From assembly GCF_029227915.1 (NCBI RefSeq), contig NC_079879.1, forward strand, positions 28,278,501 through 28,342,500: a stretch of DNA of 64,000 bases. The letters are read 5' to 3'. Below are positions 1-12,547 of the stretch, in pieces. The stretch's first letter is position 1. Every line of letters starts with the position of its first letter. The DNA is from Hydractinia symbiolongicarpus (taxonomy: Eukaryota > Cnidaria > Hydrozoa > Anthoathecata > Hydractiniidae). Position numbers and translations under genes: made by a program. The notes beneath the pieces were generated by a model. The model was not told the origin of the DNA. It saw only the letters and a program-made list of their open reading frames with translations, and did no database searches.

Positions 1-340
1 ATTTTTAAATAAAGCCCTACCACAGCTCCCAGTTTAATCGCTGAGTTCCAGCAATCATGTCAAACTAAGAAAAATGTTATTTCTTGGAGTCCAATTGTCT
101 CATTTATCACATTTATAAGGTCAAAGTCTAAAATCAGTTCATTTAAGTCCCACAGTCAATTGTTTCACAGTTAAAAGCGACACAACCTAGTAATATCAGA
201 AAAATATCGCTAAATGCATGTTGGTACGAATATGTGACGCTATCGTTGTAATTCATCCGGGCTGATACCGTTAGAAAGTCAATGAAATATAGTTTTTGAA
301 ACTGTCTCTATTTCTTTGGCGGGTGCTAACGGCTAGGATT
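1..340 (+). repeat. Partial monomer at left edge
   Basis: The window opens about 33 bp into a monomer, just after its first A/T-rich block, and the unit runs to the next GGTCCCACAG at 341. The array therefore continues to the left of the window. Confidence 0.95.
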
Positions 341-2572
341 GGTCCCACAGTAAAAAATGACTTTTTTATCTACATTTTTAAATGAAGCGCTACCACAGCG
401 CCCAGTGTAATCGCTGAATTCCAGCAATCTTGTCAAATTAAGAAGATTGTTATTTCTTGGAGTCCAACTGTCTCATTTATCACATTTATAAGGTCAAAAT
501 CCAAAATCTGTTCAATTAAGTCCCACAGTCAATTGTTTCACAGTTAAAAGCGACGCAACCTAGTAATATCAGAAACATATCGCTAAACAGATGTTCGTAC
601 GAATATGTGACGCAATGGTTGTAATTCATACGGACTGATACCGTTAGAAAGTCAATGAAATATAGTTTTTGAAACTGTCTCTATTCCTTGAGCGCGAGCT
701 AACGGATAGGATTGGTCCCACAGTACAAAATGAATTTTTTATCTACATTTTTAAATAAAACGCTACCACAGCTCCCAGTGTAATCGCTGAGTTCCAGCAA
801 TCATGTCAAACTAAGAAAAATGTTATTTCTTGGAGTCCAATTGTCTCTTTTATCACATTTACAAGGTCAAAGTCCAAAGTCAGTTCAATAAATTCCCACA
901 GTCAATCGTTTCACTGTTAAAAGCGATGAAACCTAAGAGCATCAGAAAGATATCGCTAAATGCATGTTGGTACAAAAATGTGACGCAACCGTCGTAACTC
1001 ACACGGACTGATACCGTTAGAAAGTCAATTAAATGTAGTTTTTGAAGCTGTCTCTATTTTTGGAGCGCGTGCTAACGGCTAGGAATGGTCCCACAGTAAA
1101 AAATGAAATTTTTATCTACATTTTCAAATAAAGCGCTACCAGAGCGCCCAGTGTAATCGCTTAGTTCCAGCAATCATGTGAAATTAAGAAGAATGTTATT
1201 TTTTGGTGTCCAATTGTCTCATCATAACATTTATAAGGTTTCAGTCCAAAATCAGTTCAATAAAGTGCTACAGTCAATTGTTTCACCGTTAAAAGCGACA
1301 CAACCTAGTAATATCAGAAACATCTCGTAAACAGATGTTGGTACGAATTTGTGACGCAATCGTTGTAATTCATGCGGACTGATACCGTTAGAAAGTCAAT
1401 GAAATATAGTTTTTGAAACTGTCTCTATTTCTTGAGCGCGTGCTAACGGCTAGGATTGGTCCCACAGTAAAAAATGAAATTTTTATCTACATTTTTAAAT
1501 AAAGCGCTACCACAGCTCCCAGTGTAATCGCTGAGTTCCAGCAATCATGTCAAACTAAGAAAAATGTTATTTCTTGGAGTCCAATTGTCTCTTTTATCAC
1601 ATTTATAAGGTCAAAGTCTAAAATAAGTTCAATTAAGTCCCACAGTCATTCGTTTCAGTGTTAAAAGCGATGCAACCTAGTAATATCAGAAACATATCGC
1701 TAAATAGATGTTGGTACGAATATGTGACGCAATCGTTGTAATTCATCCTGACTGATACCGTTAGAAAGTCAATGATTATAGTTTTTGAAACTGTCTCTAT
1801 TTCTTTGGCGCGTGCTAACGGCTAGGATTGGTCCCACAGTAAAAAATGACTTATTTATCTACATTTTTAAATAAAGCGCTACCAGAGCGCCCGGTGTAAT
1901 TGCTTAGTTCCAGCAATCATGTCAAATTAAGAAGAATGTTATTTTTTGGTGTCCAATTGTCTCATCATAACATTTATAAGGTCACAGTCCAAAATCAGGT
2001 CAATAAAGTACTACAGTCAATTGTTTCATTGTCAAAAGCGATGAAACCTAGTAATATCAGAAAAATATCGCTAAATGCATGTTGGTACGAATATGTGACG
2101 CAACCGTTGTAATTCAAACGAGCTGATACCGATAGAAAGTCAATGAATATAGTTTTTGAAACTGTCTCTATTTCTTTGGCGCGTGCTAACGGCTAGGATT
2201 GGTCCCACAGTAAAAAATGACTTATTTATCTACATTTTTAAATAAAGCGCTACCAGAGCGCCCGGTGTAATTGCTTAGTTCCAGCAATCATGTCAAATTA
2301 AGAAGAATGTTATTTTTTGGTGTCCAATTGTCTCATCAGAACAATTATAAGGTCACAGTCCAAAATCAGGTCAATAAAGTACTACAGTCAATTGTTTCAT
2401 TGTCAAAAGCGATGAAACCTAGTAATATCAGAAAAATATCGCTAAATGCATGTTGGTACGAATATGTGACGCAACCGTTGTAATTCAAACGAGCTGATAC
2501 CGATAGAAAGTCAATAAAATGTAGTTTTTGAAACTGTCTCTATTACTTCAGCGCGCGCTAGCGGTTAGGATT
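341..2572 (+). repeat. Six full-length monomers
   Basis: Unit starts are 341, 714, 1087, 1458, 1830 and 2201 (lengths 371-373). The units at 1830 and 2201 are nearly identical neighbours, a recent single-monomer duplication of 371 bp. The units at 1087 and 1458 recur at 4906 and 5277 (offset 3,819 bp), including the distinctive CTCGTAAACAGATG variant and a GTCATTCGTTTCAGTG variant. The block is therefore linked to the next one by an older segmental copy. Confidence 0.93.
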
Positions 2573-2731
2573 GGTCCCATAGCAAAAAATGACTTATATA
2601 TCTAATTTTTTGAATAAAGCAATAATACAGCGTCCAGTGTAATTGCTGAGTTACAGCAATCATTTCATATTAAGAAGAACGTTACTTCTTGGAGTCCAGT
2701 TGTCTCATTATCACATTTATAAGGTGAAATT
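2573..2731 (+). repeat. 159-bp deletion-derivative monomer (type copy; 21 in window)
   Basis: This unit has the first ~155 bp of a monomer variant marked by GCAATAACACAGCGTCCAGT and GAAGAACGTTACTTCTTGG. It then jumps from AAGGTGAAATT straight to GGTCCCACAG of the next unit. The same 159-bp unit starts at 2573, 3471, 4003, 6017, 6915, 7446, 8351, 9249, 9780, 14775, 16048, 20022, 21856, 24620, 27011, 30892, 32169, 34935, 36913, 44096 and 46481. Length and junction are constant, which indicates one founding deletion later amplified. None is found after 46639. Confidence 0.95.
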
Positions 2732-5700
2732 GGTCCCACAGTAACAAATGATTTTTTTATCTACATTTTTCAATAAAGCACTACCACAGCTCCCAGTTTA
2801 ATGGGTGAGTTTCAGCAATCATGTCAAACTAAGAAAAATTTGATTTCTTGGAGTCCAATTGTCTCACTTATCACATTTATAAGGTCAAAGTCTAAAATTA
2901 GTTCAATTAAGTCCCACAGTCAATTGTTTCACAGTTAAAAGCGACACAACCTAGTAATATCTGAAACATCTCGTAAACAGATGTTGGTACGAATATGTGA
3001 CGCAATCGTTGTAATTCATACGGACTGATACCGTTAGAAAGTCAATGAAATATAGTTTTTGAAACTGTCTCTATTTCTTGAGCGCGTGCTAACGGCTAGG
3101 ATTGGTCCCACAGTAAAAATGAAATTTTTATCTACATTTTTAAATAAAGCGCTACCAGAGCGCCCGGTGTAATTGCTTAGTTCCAGCAATCATGTCAAAT
3201 TAAGAAGAATGTTATTTTTTGGATTCCAATTGTCTCATTATAACATTAATAAGGTCACAGTTCAAAAGCAGTTCAATAAAGTACTACAGTCAATTGTCTC
3301 ACTGTTAAAATGAAACCTAGTAATATCAGAAAAATATCGCTAAATGCATGTTGGTACGAATATGTGACGCTGCCGTTGTAACTCAAACGAGCTGATACCG
3401 ATAGAAAGTCAATGAAATGTAGTTTTTGAACCTGTCTCTATTACTTCAGCGCGCGCTAGCGGTTAGTATTGGTCCCACAGTAAAAAATGACTTACTTATC
3501 TATTTTTTTGAATAAAGCAATAACACAGCGTCCAGTATAATTGCTGAGTTACAGCAATCATTTCATATTAAGAAGAACGTTACTTCTTGGTGTCCAGTTG
3601 TCTGATTATCACATTTATAAGGTGAAATTGGTCCCACGGTAAGAAATGAAATTTTCATCTACATTTTTAAATAAAGCCCTACCACAGCTCCCAGTTTAAT
3701 CGCTGAGTTCCAGCAATCATGTCAAACTAAGAAAAATGTTATTTCTTGGAGTCCAATTGTCTCATTTATCACATTTATAAGGTCAAAGTCCAAAGTCAGT
3801 TCAATAAAAACCCACAGTCAATCGTTTCACTGTTAAAAGCAATGAAACCTAATAGACTCAGAAAGATATCGCTAAATGCATGTTGGTACAAATATGTGAC
3901 GCAACCGTGGTTACTCACACGGACTGATACCGTTAAAAGGTCAATTAAATGTAGTTTTTGAAGCTGTCTCTATTTTTGGAGCGCGTGCTAACGGCTAGGA
4001 TTGGTCCCACAGCAAAAAATGACTTATATATCTAATTTTTTGAATAAAGCAATAATACAGCGTCCAGTGTAATTGCTGAGTTACAGCAATCATTTCATAT
4101 TAAGAAGAACGTTACTTCTTGGAGTCCAGTTGTCTTATTATCACATTTATAAGGTGAAATTGGTCCCACAGTAAAAAATGATTTTTTTATCTACATTTTT
4201 AAATAAAGCACTACCACAGCTCCCAGTTTAATGGGTGAGTTCCAGCAATCATGTCAAACTGAGAAAAATGTGATTTCTTGGAGTCCAATTGTCTTACTTA
4301 TCACATTTATAAGGTCAAAGTCTAAAATTAGTTCAATTAAGTCCCACAGTCAATTGTTTCACAGTTAAAAGCGACACAACCTAGTAATATCAGAAACATC
4401 TCGTAAACAGATGTTGGTACGAATATGTGACGCAATCGTTGCAATTCATACGGACTGATACCGTTAGAAATTCAATGAAATATAGTTTTTGAAACTGTCT
4501 CTATTTCCTGAGCGCGTGCTAACGGCTAGGAATGGTCCCACAGTAAGAAATGAAATTTTTATCTACATTTTTAAATAAAGCGCTACCACAGCTCCTAGTG
4601 TAATCGCTGAGTTCCAGCAATCATGTCAAACTAAGAAAAATGTTATTTCTTGGAGTCCAATTGTCTCTTTTCTCACATTTACAAGGTCAAAGTCTAAAAT
4701 CAGTTCAATTAAGTCCCACAGTCAATCGTTTCAGTGTTAAAAGCGATGCAACCTAGTAATATTAGAAACATATCGCTAAATAGATGTTGGTACGATAAGG
4801 TGACGCAATCGTTGTAATTCATCCTGACTGATACCGTTAGAAAGTCAATGAATATAGTTTTTGAAACTGTCTCTATTTCATTGGCGCGTGCTGACGGCTA
4901 GGATTGGTCCCACAGTAAAAAATGACTTATTTATCTACATTTTTAAATAAAGCGCTACCAGAGCGCCCAGTGTAATCGCTTAGTTCCAGCAATCATGTGA
5001 AATTAAGAAGAATGTTATTTTTTGGTGTCCAATTGTCTCATCATAACATTTATAAGGTTTCAGTCCAAAATCAGTTCAATAAAGTGCTACAGTCAATTGT
5101 TTCACCGTTAAAAGCGACACAACCTAGTAATATCAGAAACATCTCGTAAACAGATGTTGGTACGAATATGTGACGCAATCGTTGTAATTCATACGGACTG
5201 ATACCGTTAGAAAGTCAATGAAATATAGTTTTTGAAACTGTCTCTATTTCTTGAGCGCGTGCTAACGGCTAGGATTGGTCCCACAGTAAAAAATGAAATT
5301 TTTATCTACATTTTTAAATAAAGTGCTACCACAGCTCCCAGTGTAATCGCTGAGTTCCAGCAATCATGTCAAACTAAGAAAAATGTTATTTCTTGGAGTC
5401 CAATTGTCTCTTTTATCACATTTATAAGGTCAAAGTCTAAAATCAGTTCAATTAAGTCCCACAGTCATTCGTTTCAGTGTTAAAAGCGATGCAACCTAGT
5501 AATATCAGAAACATATCGCTAAATAGATGTTGGTACGATAAGGTTACGCAATCGTTGTAATTCATCCTGACTGATACCGTTAGAAAGTCAATGAATATAG
5601 TTTTTGAAACTGTCTCTATTTCTTTGGCGCGTGCTAACGGCTAGGATTGGTCCCACAGTAAAAAATGACTTATTTATCTACATTTTTAAATAAAGCGCTA

Positions 5701-6016
5701 CCAGAGCGCCCGGTGTAATTGCTTAGTTCCAGCAATCATGTCAAATTAAGAAGAATGTTATTTTTTGGAGTCCAATTGTCTCATTATAACATTAATAAGG
5801 TCACAGTTCAAAAGCAGTTCAATAAAGTACTACAGTCAATTGTCTCACTGTTAAAATGAAACCTAGTAATATCAGAAAAATATCGCTAAATGCATGTTGG
5901 TACGAATATGTGACGCTACCGTTGTAACTCAAACGAGCTGATACCGATAGAAAGTCAATGAAATGTAGTTTTTGAAGCTGTCTCTATTACTTCCGCGCGC
6001 GCTAGCGGTTAGTATT
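2573..6016 (+). repeat. Mixed block of long monomers and three 159-bp units
   Basis: Unit starts are 2573 (159 bp), 2732, 3104, 3471 (159), 3630, 4003 (159), 4162, 4534, 4906, 5277 and 5649. Long units are 367-373 bp. Several long units that precede a short one (3104 and 5649 here) measure 367-368 bp because 4-5 bp are missing in the run GTTAAAAGCGATGAAACC. That deletion travels with the short unit as a linked marker of one higher-order repeat lineage. Confidence 0.92.
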
Positions 6017-8350
6017 GGTCCCACAGTAAAAAATGACTTATTTATCTGATTTTTTGAATAAAGCAATAACACAGCGTCCAGTATAATTGCTGAGTTACAG
6101 CAATCATTTCACATTAAGAAGAACGTTACTTCTTGGTGTCCAGTTGTCTCATTATCACATTTATAAGGTAAAATTGGTCCCACAGTAAAAAATGAAATTT
6201 TCATCTACATTTTTAAATAAAGCCCTACCACAGCTCCCAGTTTAACCGCTGAGTTCCAGCAATCATGTCAAACTAAGAAAAATGTTATTTCTTGGAGTCC
6301 AATTGTCTCATTTATCACATTTATAAGGTCAAAGTCTAAAATCAGTTCATTTAAGTCCCACAGTCAATTGTTTCACAGTTAAAAGCGACACAACCTAGTA
6401 ATATCAGAAAAATATCGCTAAATGCAAGTTGGTACGAATATGTGACGCAATGGTTGTAATTCATCCTGACTGATACCGTTAGAAAGTCAATGAATATAGT
6501 TTTTGAAACTGTCTCTATTTCTTTGGCGCGTGCAAACGGCTAGGATTGGTCCCACAGTAAAAAATGACTTATTTATCTACATTTTTAAATAAAGCGCTAC
6601 CAGAGCGCCCGGTGTAATTGCTTAGTTCCAGCAATCATGTCAAATTAAGAAGAATGTTATTTTTTGGAGTCCAATTGTCTTATTATAACATTAATAAGGT
6701 CACAGTTCAAAAGCAGTTCAATAAAGTACTACAGTCAATTGTCTCACTGTTAAATGAAACCTAGTAATATCAGAAAAATATCGCTAAATGCATGTTGGTA
6801 CGAATATGTGACGCTACCGTTGTAACTCAAACGAGCTGATACCGATAGAAAGTCAATGAAATGTAGTTTTTGAAGCTGTCTCTATTACTTCAGCGCGCGC
6901 TAGCGGTTAGTATTGGTCCCACAGTAAAAAATGACTTATTTATCTAATTTTTTGAATAAAGCAATAACACAGCGTCCAGTATAATTGCTGAGTTACAGCA
7001 ATCATTTCATATTAAGAAGAACGTTACTTCTTGGTGTCAAGTTGTCTCATTATCACATTTATAAGGTGAAATTGGTCCCACAGTAAAAAATGAAATTTTT
7101 ATCTACATTTTCAAATAAAGCGCTACCACAGCTCCCAGTGTAATCGCTGAGTTCCAGCAATCATGTCAAACTAAGAAAAATGTTATTTCTTGGAGTCCAA
7201 TTGTCTCTTTTATCACATTTATAAGGTCAAAGTCTAAAATCAGTTCATTTAAGTCCCACAGTCAATCGTTTCACTGTAAAAAGCGATGCAACCTAGTAAT
7301 ATCAGAAACATATCGCTAAATAGATGTTGGTACGATAAGGTGACGCAATCGTTGTAATTCATCCTGACTGATACCGTTAGAAAGTCAATGAATATAGTTT
7401 TTGAAACTGTCTCTATTTCTTTGGCGCGTGTTAACAGCTAGGATTGGTCCCACAGTAAAAAATGACTTATTTATCTACATTTTTAAATAAAGCGCTACCA
7501 GAGCGCCCGGTGTAATTGCTTAGTTCCAGCAATCATGTCAAATTAAGAAGAACGTTACTTCTTGGTGTCCAGTTGTCTCATTATCACATTTATAAGGTAA
7601 AATTGGTCCCACAGTAAAAAATGAAAATTTCATCTACATTTTTAAATAAAGCCCTACCACAGCTCCCAGTTTAATCGCTGAGTTCCAGCAATCATGTCAA
7701 ACTAAGAAAAATGTTATTTCTTGGAGTCCAATTGTCTCATTTATCACATTTATAAGGTCAAAGTCTAAAATCAGTTCATTTAAGTCCCACAGTCAATTGT
7801 TTCACAGTTAAAAGCGACACAACCTAGTAATATCAGAAAAATATCGCTAAATGCATGTTGGTACGAATATGTGACGCAATGGTTGTAATTCATACGGACT
7901 GATACCGTTAGAAAGTCAATGAAATATAGTTTTTGAAACTGTCTCTATTTCTTTGGCGGTTGCTAACGGCTAGGATTGGTCCCACAGTAAAAAATGACTT
8001 ATTTATCTACATTTTTAAATAAAACGCTACCACAGCTCCCAGTGTAATCGCTGAATTCCAGCAATCTTGTCAAATTAAGAAGAATGTTATTTCTTGGAGT
8101 CCAACTGTCTCATTTATCACATTTATAAGGTCAAAGTCCAAAGTCAGTTCAATAAAGTCCCACAGTCAATCGTTTCACTGTTAAAAGCGATGAAACCTAA
8201 TAGAATCAGAAAGATATCGCTAAATGCATGTTGGTACAAATATGTGACGCAACCGTCGTAACTCACACGGACTGATACCGTTAGAAAGTCAATTAAATGT
8301 AGTTTTTGAAGCTGTCTCTATTTTTGGAGCGCGTGCTAACGGCTAGGAAT
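6017..8350 (+). repeat. 2,334-bp higher-order repeat, copy A
   Basis: Eight subunits in order: 159 (6017), 372 (6176), 367 (6548), 159 (6915), 372 (7074), 159 (7446), 373 (7605) and 373 (7978). The next copy, starting at 8351, has the same eight lengths in the same order. By eye the copies differ at only a handful of sites, for example 6027/8361, 6534/8868 and 7010/9344. This is a recent tandem duplication of a multimer, not of single monomers. Confidence 0.96.
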
Positions 8351-10684
8351 GGTCCCACAGCAAAAAATGACTTATTTATCTGATTTTTTGAATAAAGCAA
8401 TAACACAGCGTCCAGTATAATTGCTGAGTTACAGCAATCATTTCACATTAAGAAGAACGTTACTTCTTGGTGTCCAGTTGTCTCATTATCACATTTATAA
8501 GGTAAAATTGGTCCCACAGTAAAAAATGAAATTTTCATCTACATTTTTAAATAAAGCCCTACCACAGCTCCCAGTTTAACCGCTGAGTTCCAGCAATCAT
8601 GTCAAACTAAGAAAAATGTTATTTCTTGGAGTCCAATTGTCTCATTTATCACATTTATAAGGTCAAAGTCTAAAATCAGTTCATTTAAGTCCCACAGTCA
8701 ATTGTTTCACAGTTAAAAGCGACACAACCTAGTAATATCAGAAAAATATCGCTAAATGCAAGTTGGTACGAATATGTGACGCAATGGTTGTAATTCATCC
8801 TGACTGATACCGTTAGAAAGTCAATGAATATAGTTTTTGAAACTGTCTCTATTTCTTTGGCGCGTGCTAACGGCTAGGATTGGTCCCACAGTAAAAAATG
8901 ACTTATTTATCTACATTTTTAAATAAAGCGCTACCAGAGCGCCCGGTGTAATTGCTTAGTTCCAGCAATCATGTCAAATTAAGAAGAATGTTATTTTTTG
9001 GAGTCCAATTGTCTTATTATAACATTAATAAGGTCACAGTTCAAAAGCAGTTCAATAAAGTACTACAGTCAATTGTCTCACTGTTAAATGAAACCTAGTA
9101 ATATCAGAAAAATATCGCTAAATGCATGTTGGTACGAATATGTGACGCTACCGTTGTAACTCAAACGAGCTGATACCGATAGAAAGTCAATGAAATGTAG
9201 TTTTTGAAGCTGTCTCTATTACTTCAGCGCGCGCTAGCGGTTAGTATTGGTCCCACAGTAAAAAATGACTTATTTATCTAATTTTTTGAATAAAGCAATA
9301 ACACAGCGTCCAGTATAATTGCTGAGTTACAGCAATCATTTCACATTAAGAAGAACGTTACTTCTTGGTGTCAAGTTGTCTCATTATCACATTTATAAGG
9401 TGAAATTGGTCCCACAGTAAAAAATGAAATTTTTATCTACATTTTCAAATAAAGCGCTACCACAGCTCCCAGTGTAATCGCTGAGTTCCAGCAATCATGT
9501 CAAACTAAGAAAAATGTTATTTCTTGGAGTCCAATTGTCTCTTTTATCACATTTATAAGGTCAAAGTCTAAAATCAGTTCAATTAAGTCCCACAGTCAAT
9601 CGTTTCACTGTAAAAAGCGATGCAACCTATTAATATCAGAAACATATCGCTAAATAGATGTTGGTACGATAAGGTGACGCAATCGTTGTAATTCATCCTG
9701 ACTGATACCGTTAGAAAGTCAATGAATATAGTTTTTGAAACTGTCTCTATTTCTTTGGCGCGTGTTAACGGCTAGGATTGGTCCCAGAGTAAAAAATGAC
9801 TTATTTATCTACATTTTTAAATAAAGCGCTACCAGAGCGCCCGGTGTAATTGCTTAGTTCCAGCAATCATGTCAAATTAAGAAGAACGTTACTTCTTGGT
9901 GTCCAGTTGTCTCATTATCACATTTATAAGGTAAAATTGGTCCCACAGTAAAAAATGAAAATTTCATCTACATTTTTAAATAAAGCCCTACCACAGCTCC
10001 CAGTTTAATCGCTGAGTTCCAGCAATCATGTCAAACTAAGAAAAATGTTATTTCTTGGAGTCCAATTGTCTCATTTATCACATTTATAAGGTCAAAGTCT
10101 AAAATCAGTTCATTTAAGTCCCACAGTCAATTGTTTCACAGTTAAAAGCGACACAACCTAGTAATATCAGAAAAATATCGCTAAATGCATGTTGGTACGA
10201 ATATGTGACGCAATGGTTGTAATTCATACGGACTGATACCGTTAGAAAGTCAATGAAATATAGTTTTTGAAACTGTCTCTATTTCTTTGGCGGTTGCTAA
10301 CGGCTAGGATTGGTCCCACAGTAAAAAATGACTTATTTATCTACATTTTTAAATAAAACGCTACCACAGCTCCCAGTGTAATCGCTGAATTCCAGCAATC
10401 TTGTCAAATTAAGAAGAATGTTATTTCTTGGAGTCCAACTGTCTCATTTATCACATTTATAAGGTCAAAGTCCAAAGTCAGTTCAATAAAGTCCCACAGT
10501 CAATCGTTTCACTGTTAAAAGCGATGAAACCTAATAGAATCAGAAAGATATCGCTAAATGCATGTTGGTACAAATATGTGACGCAACCGTCGTAACTCAC
10601 ACGGACTGATACCGTTAGAAAGTCAATTAAATGTAGTTTTTGAAGCTGTCTCTATTTTTGGAGCGCGTGCTAACGGCTAGGAAT
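8351..10684 (+). repeat. 2,334-bp higher-order repeat, copy B
   Basis: Subunit starts are 8351, 8510, 8882, 9249, 9408, 9780, 9939 and 10312, each exactly 2,334 bp downstream of its counterpart in copy A. Similarity stops at 10685, where the next unit is of another variant (GAAATTTTTATC followed by the CCAGAGCGCCCAG form) instead of a third short unit. Two copies only are seen. Confidence 0.96.
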
Positions 10685-12547
10685 GGTCCCACAGTAAAAA
10701 ATGAAATTTTTATCTACATTTTCAAATAAAGCGCTACCAGAGCGCCCAGTGTAATCGCTTAGTTCCAGCAATCATGTGAAATTAAGAAGAATGTTATTTT
10801 TTGGTGTCCAATTGTCTCATCATAACATTTATAAGGTTTCAGTCCAAAATCAGTTCAATAAAGTGCTACAGTCAATTGTTTCACAGTTAAAAGCGACACA
10901 ACCTAGTAATATCAGAAAAATATCGCTAAATGCATGTTGGGACGAATATGTGACACAATCGTTGTAATTCATCCGGGCTGATACCGTTAGAAAGTCAATG
11001 AAACATAGTTTTTGAAACTGTCTCTATTTCTTTGGTGGGTGCTAACGGCTAGGATTGGTCCCACAGTAAAAAATGACTTAATTATCTACATTTTTAAATG
11101 AAGCGCTACGACAGCGCCCAGTGTAATCGCTGAATTCCAGCTATCTTGTCAAATTAAGAAGAATGTTATTTCTTGGAGTCCAACTGTCTGTTTTATCACA
11201 TTTATAGGGTCAAAGTCTAAAATCAGTTCAATTAAGTCCCACAGTCGATCGTTTCATTGTTAAAAGCGATGCAACCTAGTAATATCAGAAAAATATCGCT
11301 AAATGCATGTTGGTACGAATATGTGACGCTATCGTTGTAATTCATCCGGGCTGATACCGTTAGAAAGTCAATGAAATGTAGTTTTTGAAACTGTCTCTAT
11401 TTCTTTGGCGGTTGCTAGCGGCTAGGATTGGTCCCACAGTAAAAAATGACTTATTTATCTACATTTTTAAATGAAGCGCTACCACAGCGCCCAGTGTAAT
11501 CGCTGAATTCCAGCAATCTTGTCAAATTAAGAAGAATGTTATTTCTTGGAGTCCAACTGTCTCATTTATCACATTTATAAGGTCAAAATCCAAAATCTGT
11601 TCAATTAAGTCCAACAGTCAATTGTTTCACAGTTAAAAGCGACGCAACCTAGTAATATCAGAAACATATCGCCAAACAGATGTTCGTACAAATATGTGAC
11701 GCAATGGTTGTAATTCATACGGACTGATACCGTTAGAAAGTCAATGACATATAGTTTTTAAAACTGTCTCTATTCCTTGAGCGCGAGCTAACGGCTAGGA
11801 TTGGTCCCACAGTACAAAATGAATTTTTTATCTACATTTTTAAATAAAACGCTACCACAGCTCCCAGTGTAATCGCTGAGTTCCAGCAATTATGTCAAAC
11901 TAAGAAAAATGTTATTTCTTGGAGTCCAATTGTCTCATTTATCACATTTATAAGATCAAAGTCCAAAATCAGTTCAATAAAGTCCCACAGTCAATCGTTT
12001 CACTGTTAAAACTGATGAAACCTAATAGTATCAGAAAGTTATCGCTAAATGCATGTTGGTACAAATATGTGACGCAACCGTCGTAATTCGCACGGACTGA
12101 TACCGTTAGAAAGTCAATTAAATCTAGTTTTTGAAGCTGTCTCTATTTTTGGAGCGCGTGCTAACAGCTAAGAATGGACCAACAGTAAAAAATTATTTTT
12201 GTATCTACATTTTCAAATAAAGCGCTACCAGAGCGCCCAGTGTAATCGCTTAGTTCCAGCAATCATGTCAAATTAAGAAGAATGTTATTTTTTGGAGTCC
12301 AATTGTCTCATCATAACATTTATAAGGTCACAGTCCAAAATCAGTTCAATAAAGTACTACAGTCAATTGTTTCATTGTAAAAAGCGATGAAACCTAGTAA
12401 TATCCGAAAAATATCGCTAAATGCATGCTGGTACGAATATCTGACGCAACCGTTGTAATTCAAACGAGCTGATACCGATAGAAAGTCATTAAAATGTAGT
12501 TTTTGAAACTGTCTCTATTTCTTTGGCGGGTGCTAACGGCTAGGATT
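10685..12547 (+). repeat. Five full-length monomers, no short unit
   Basis: Unit starts are 10685, 11057, 11430, 11803 and 12176 (372-373 bp). The 12176 unit carries an altered decamer (GGACCAACAG) and an unusual A/T block. A close relative with GGACCCACAG starts at 14407, and the units ahead of them (11803, 14034, 15307) also match. This suggests spread of a two-monomer cassette. Confidence 0.9.

Noticed and set aside
200-240. CENP-B-box-like sequence on the minus strand (ATTCGTACCAACATGCA)
   Set aside because: Compared with the core NTTCGNNNNANNCGGGN it keeps TTCG and the central A but has only one matching base of the essential CGGG. Agreement is no more than partial, so it is not called.
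6017-10684. Regular spacing suggestive of a CRISPR array
   Set aside because: The repeating unit is the entire 159/372-bp sequence with no unique spacers. This is satellite structure.
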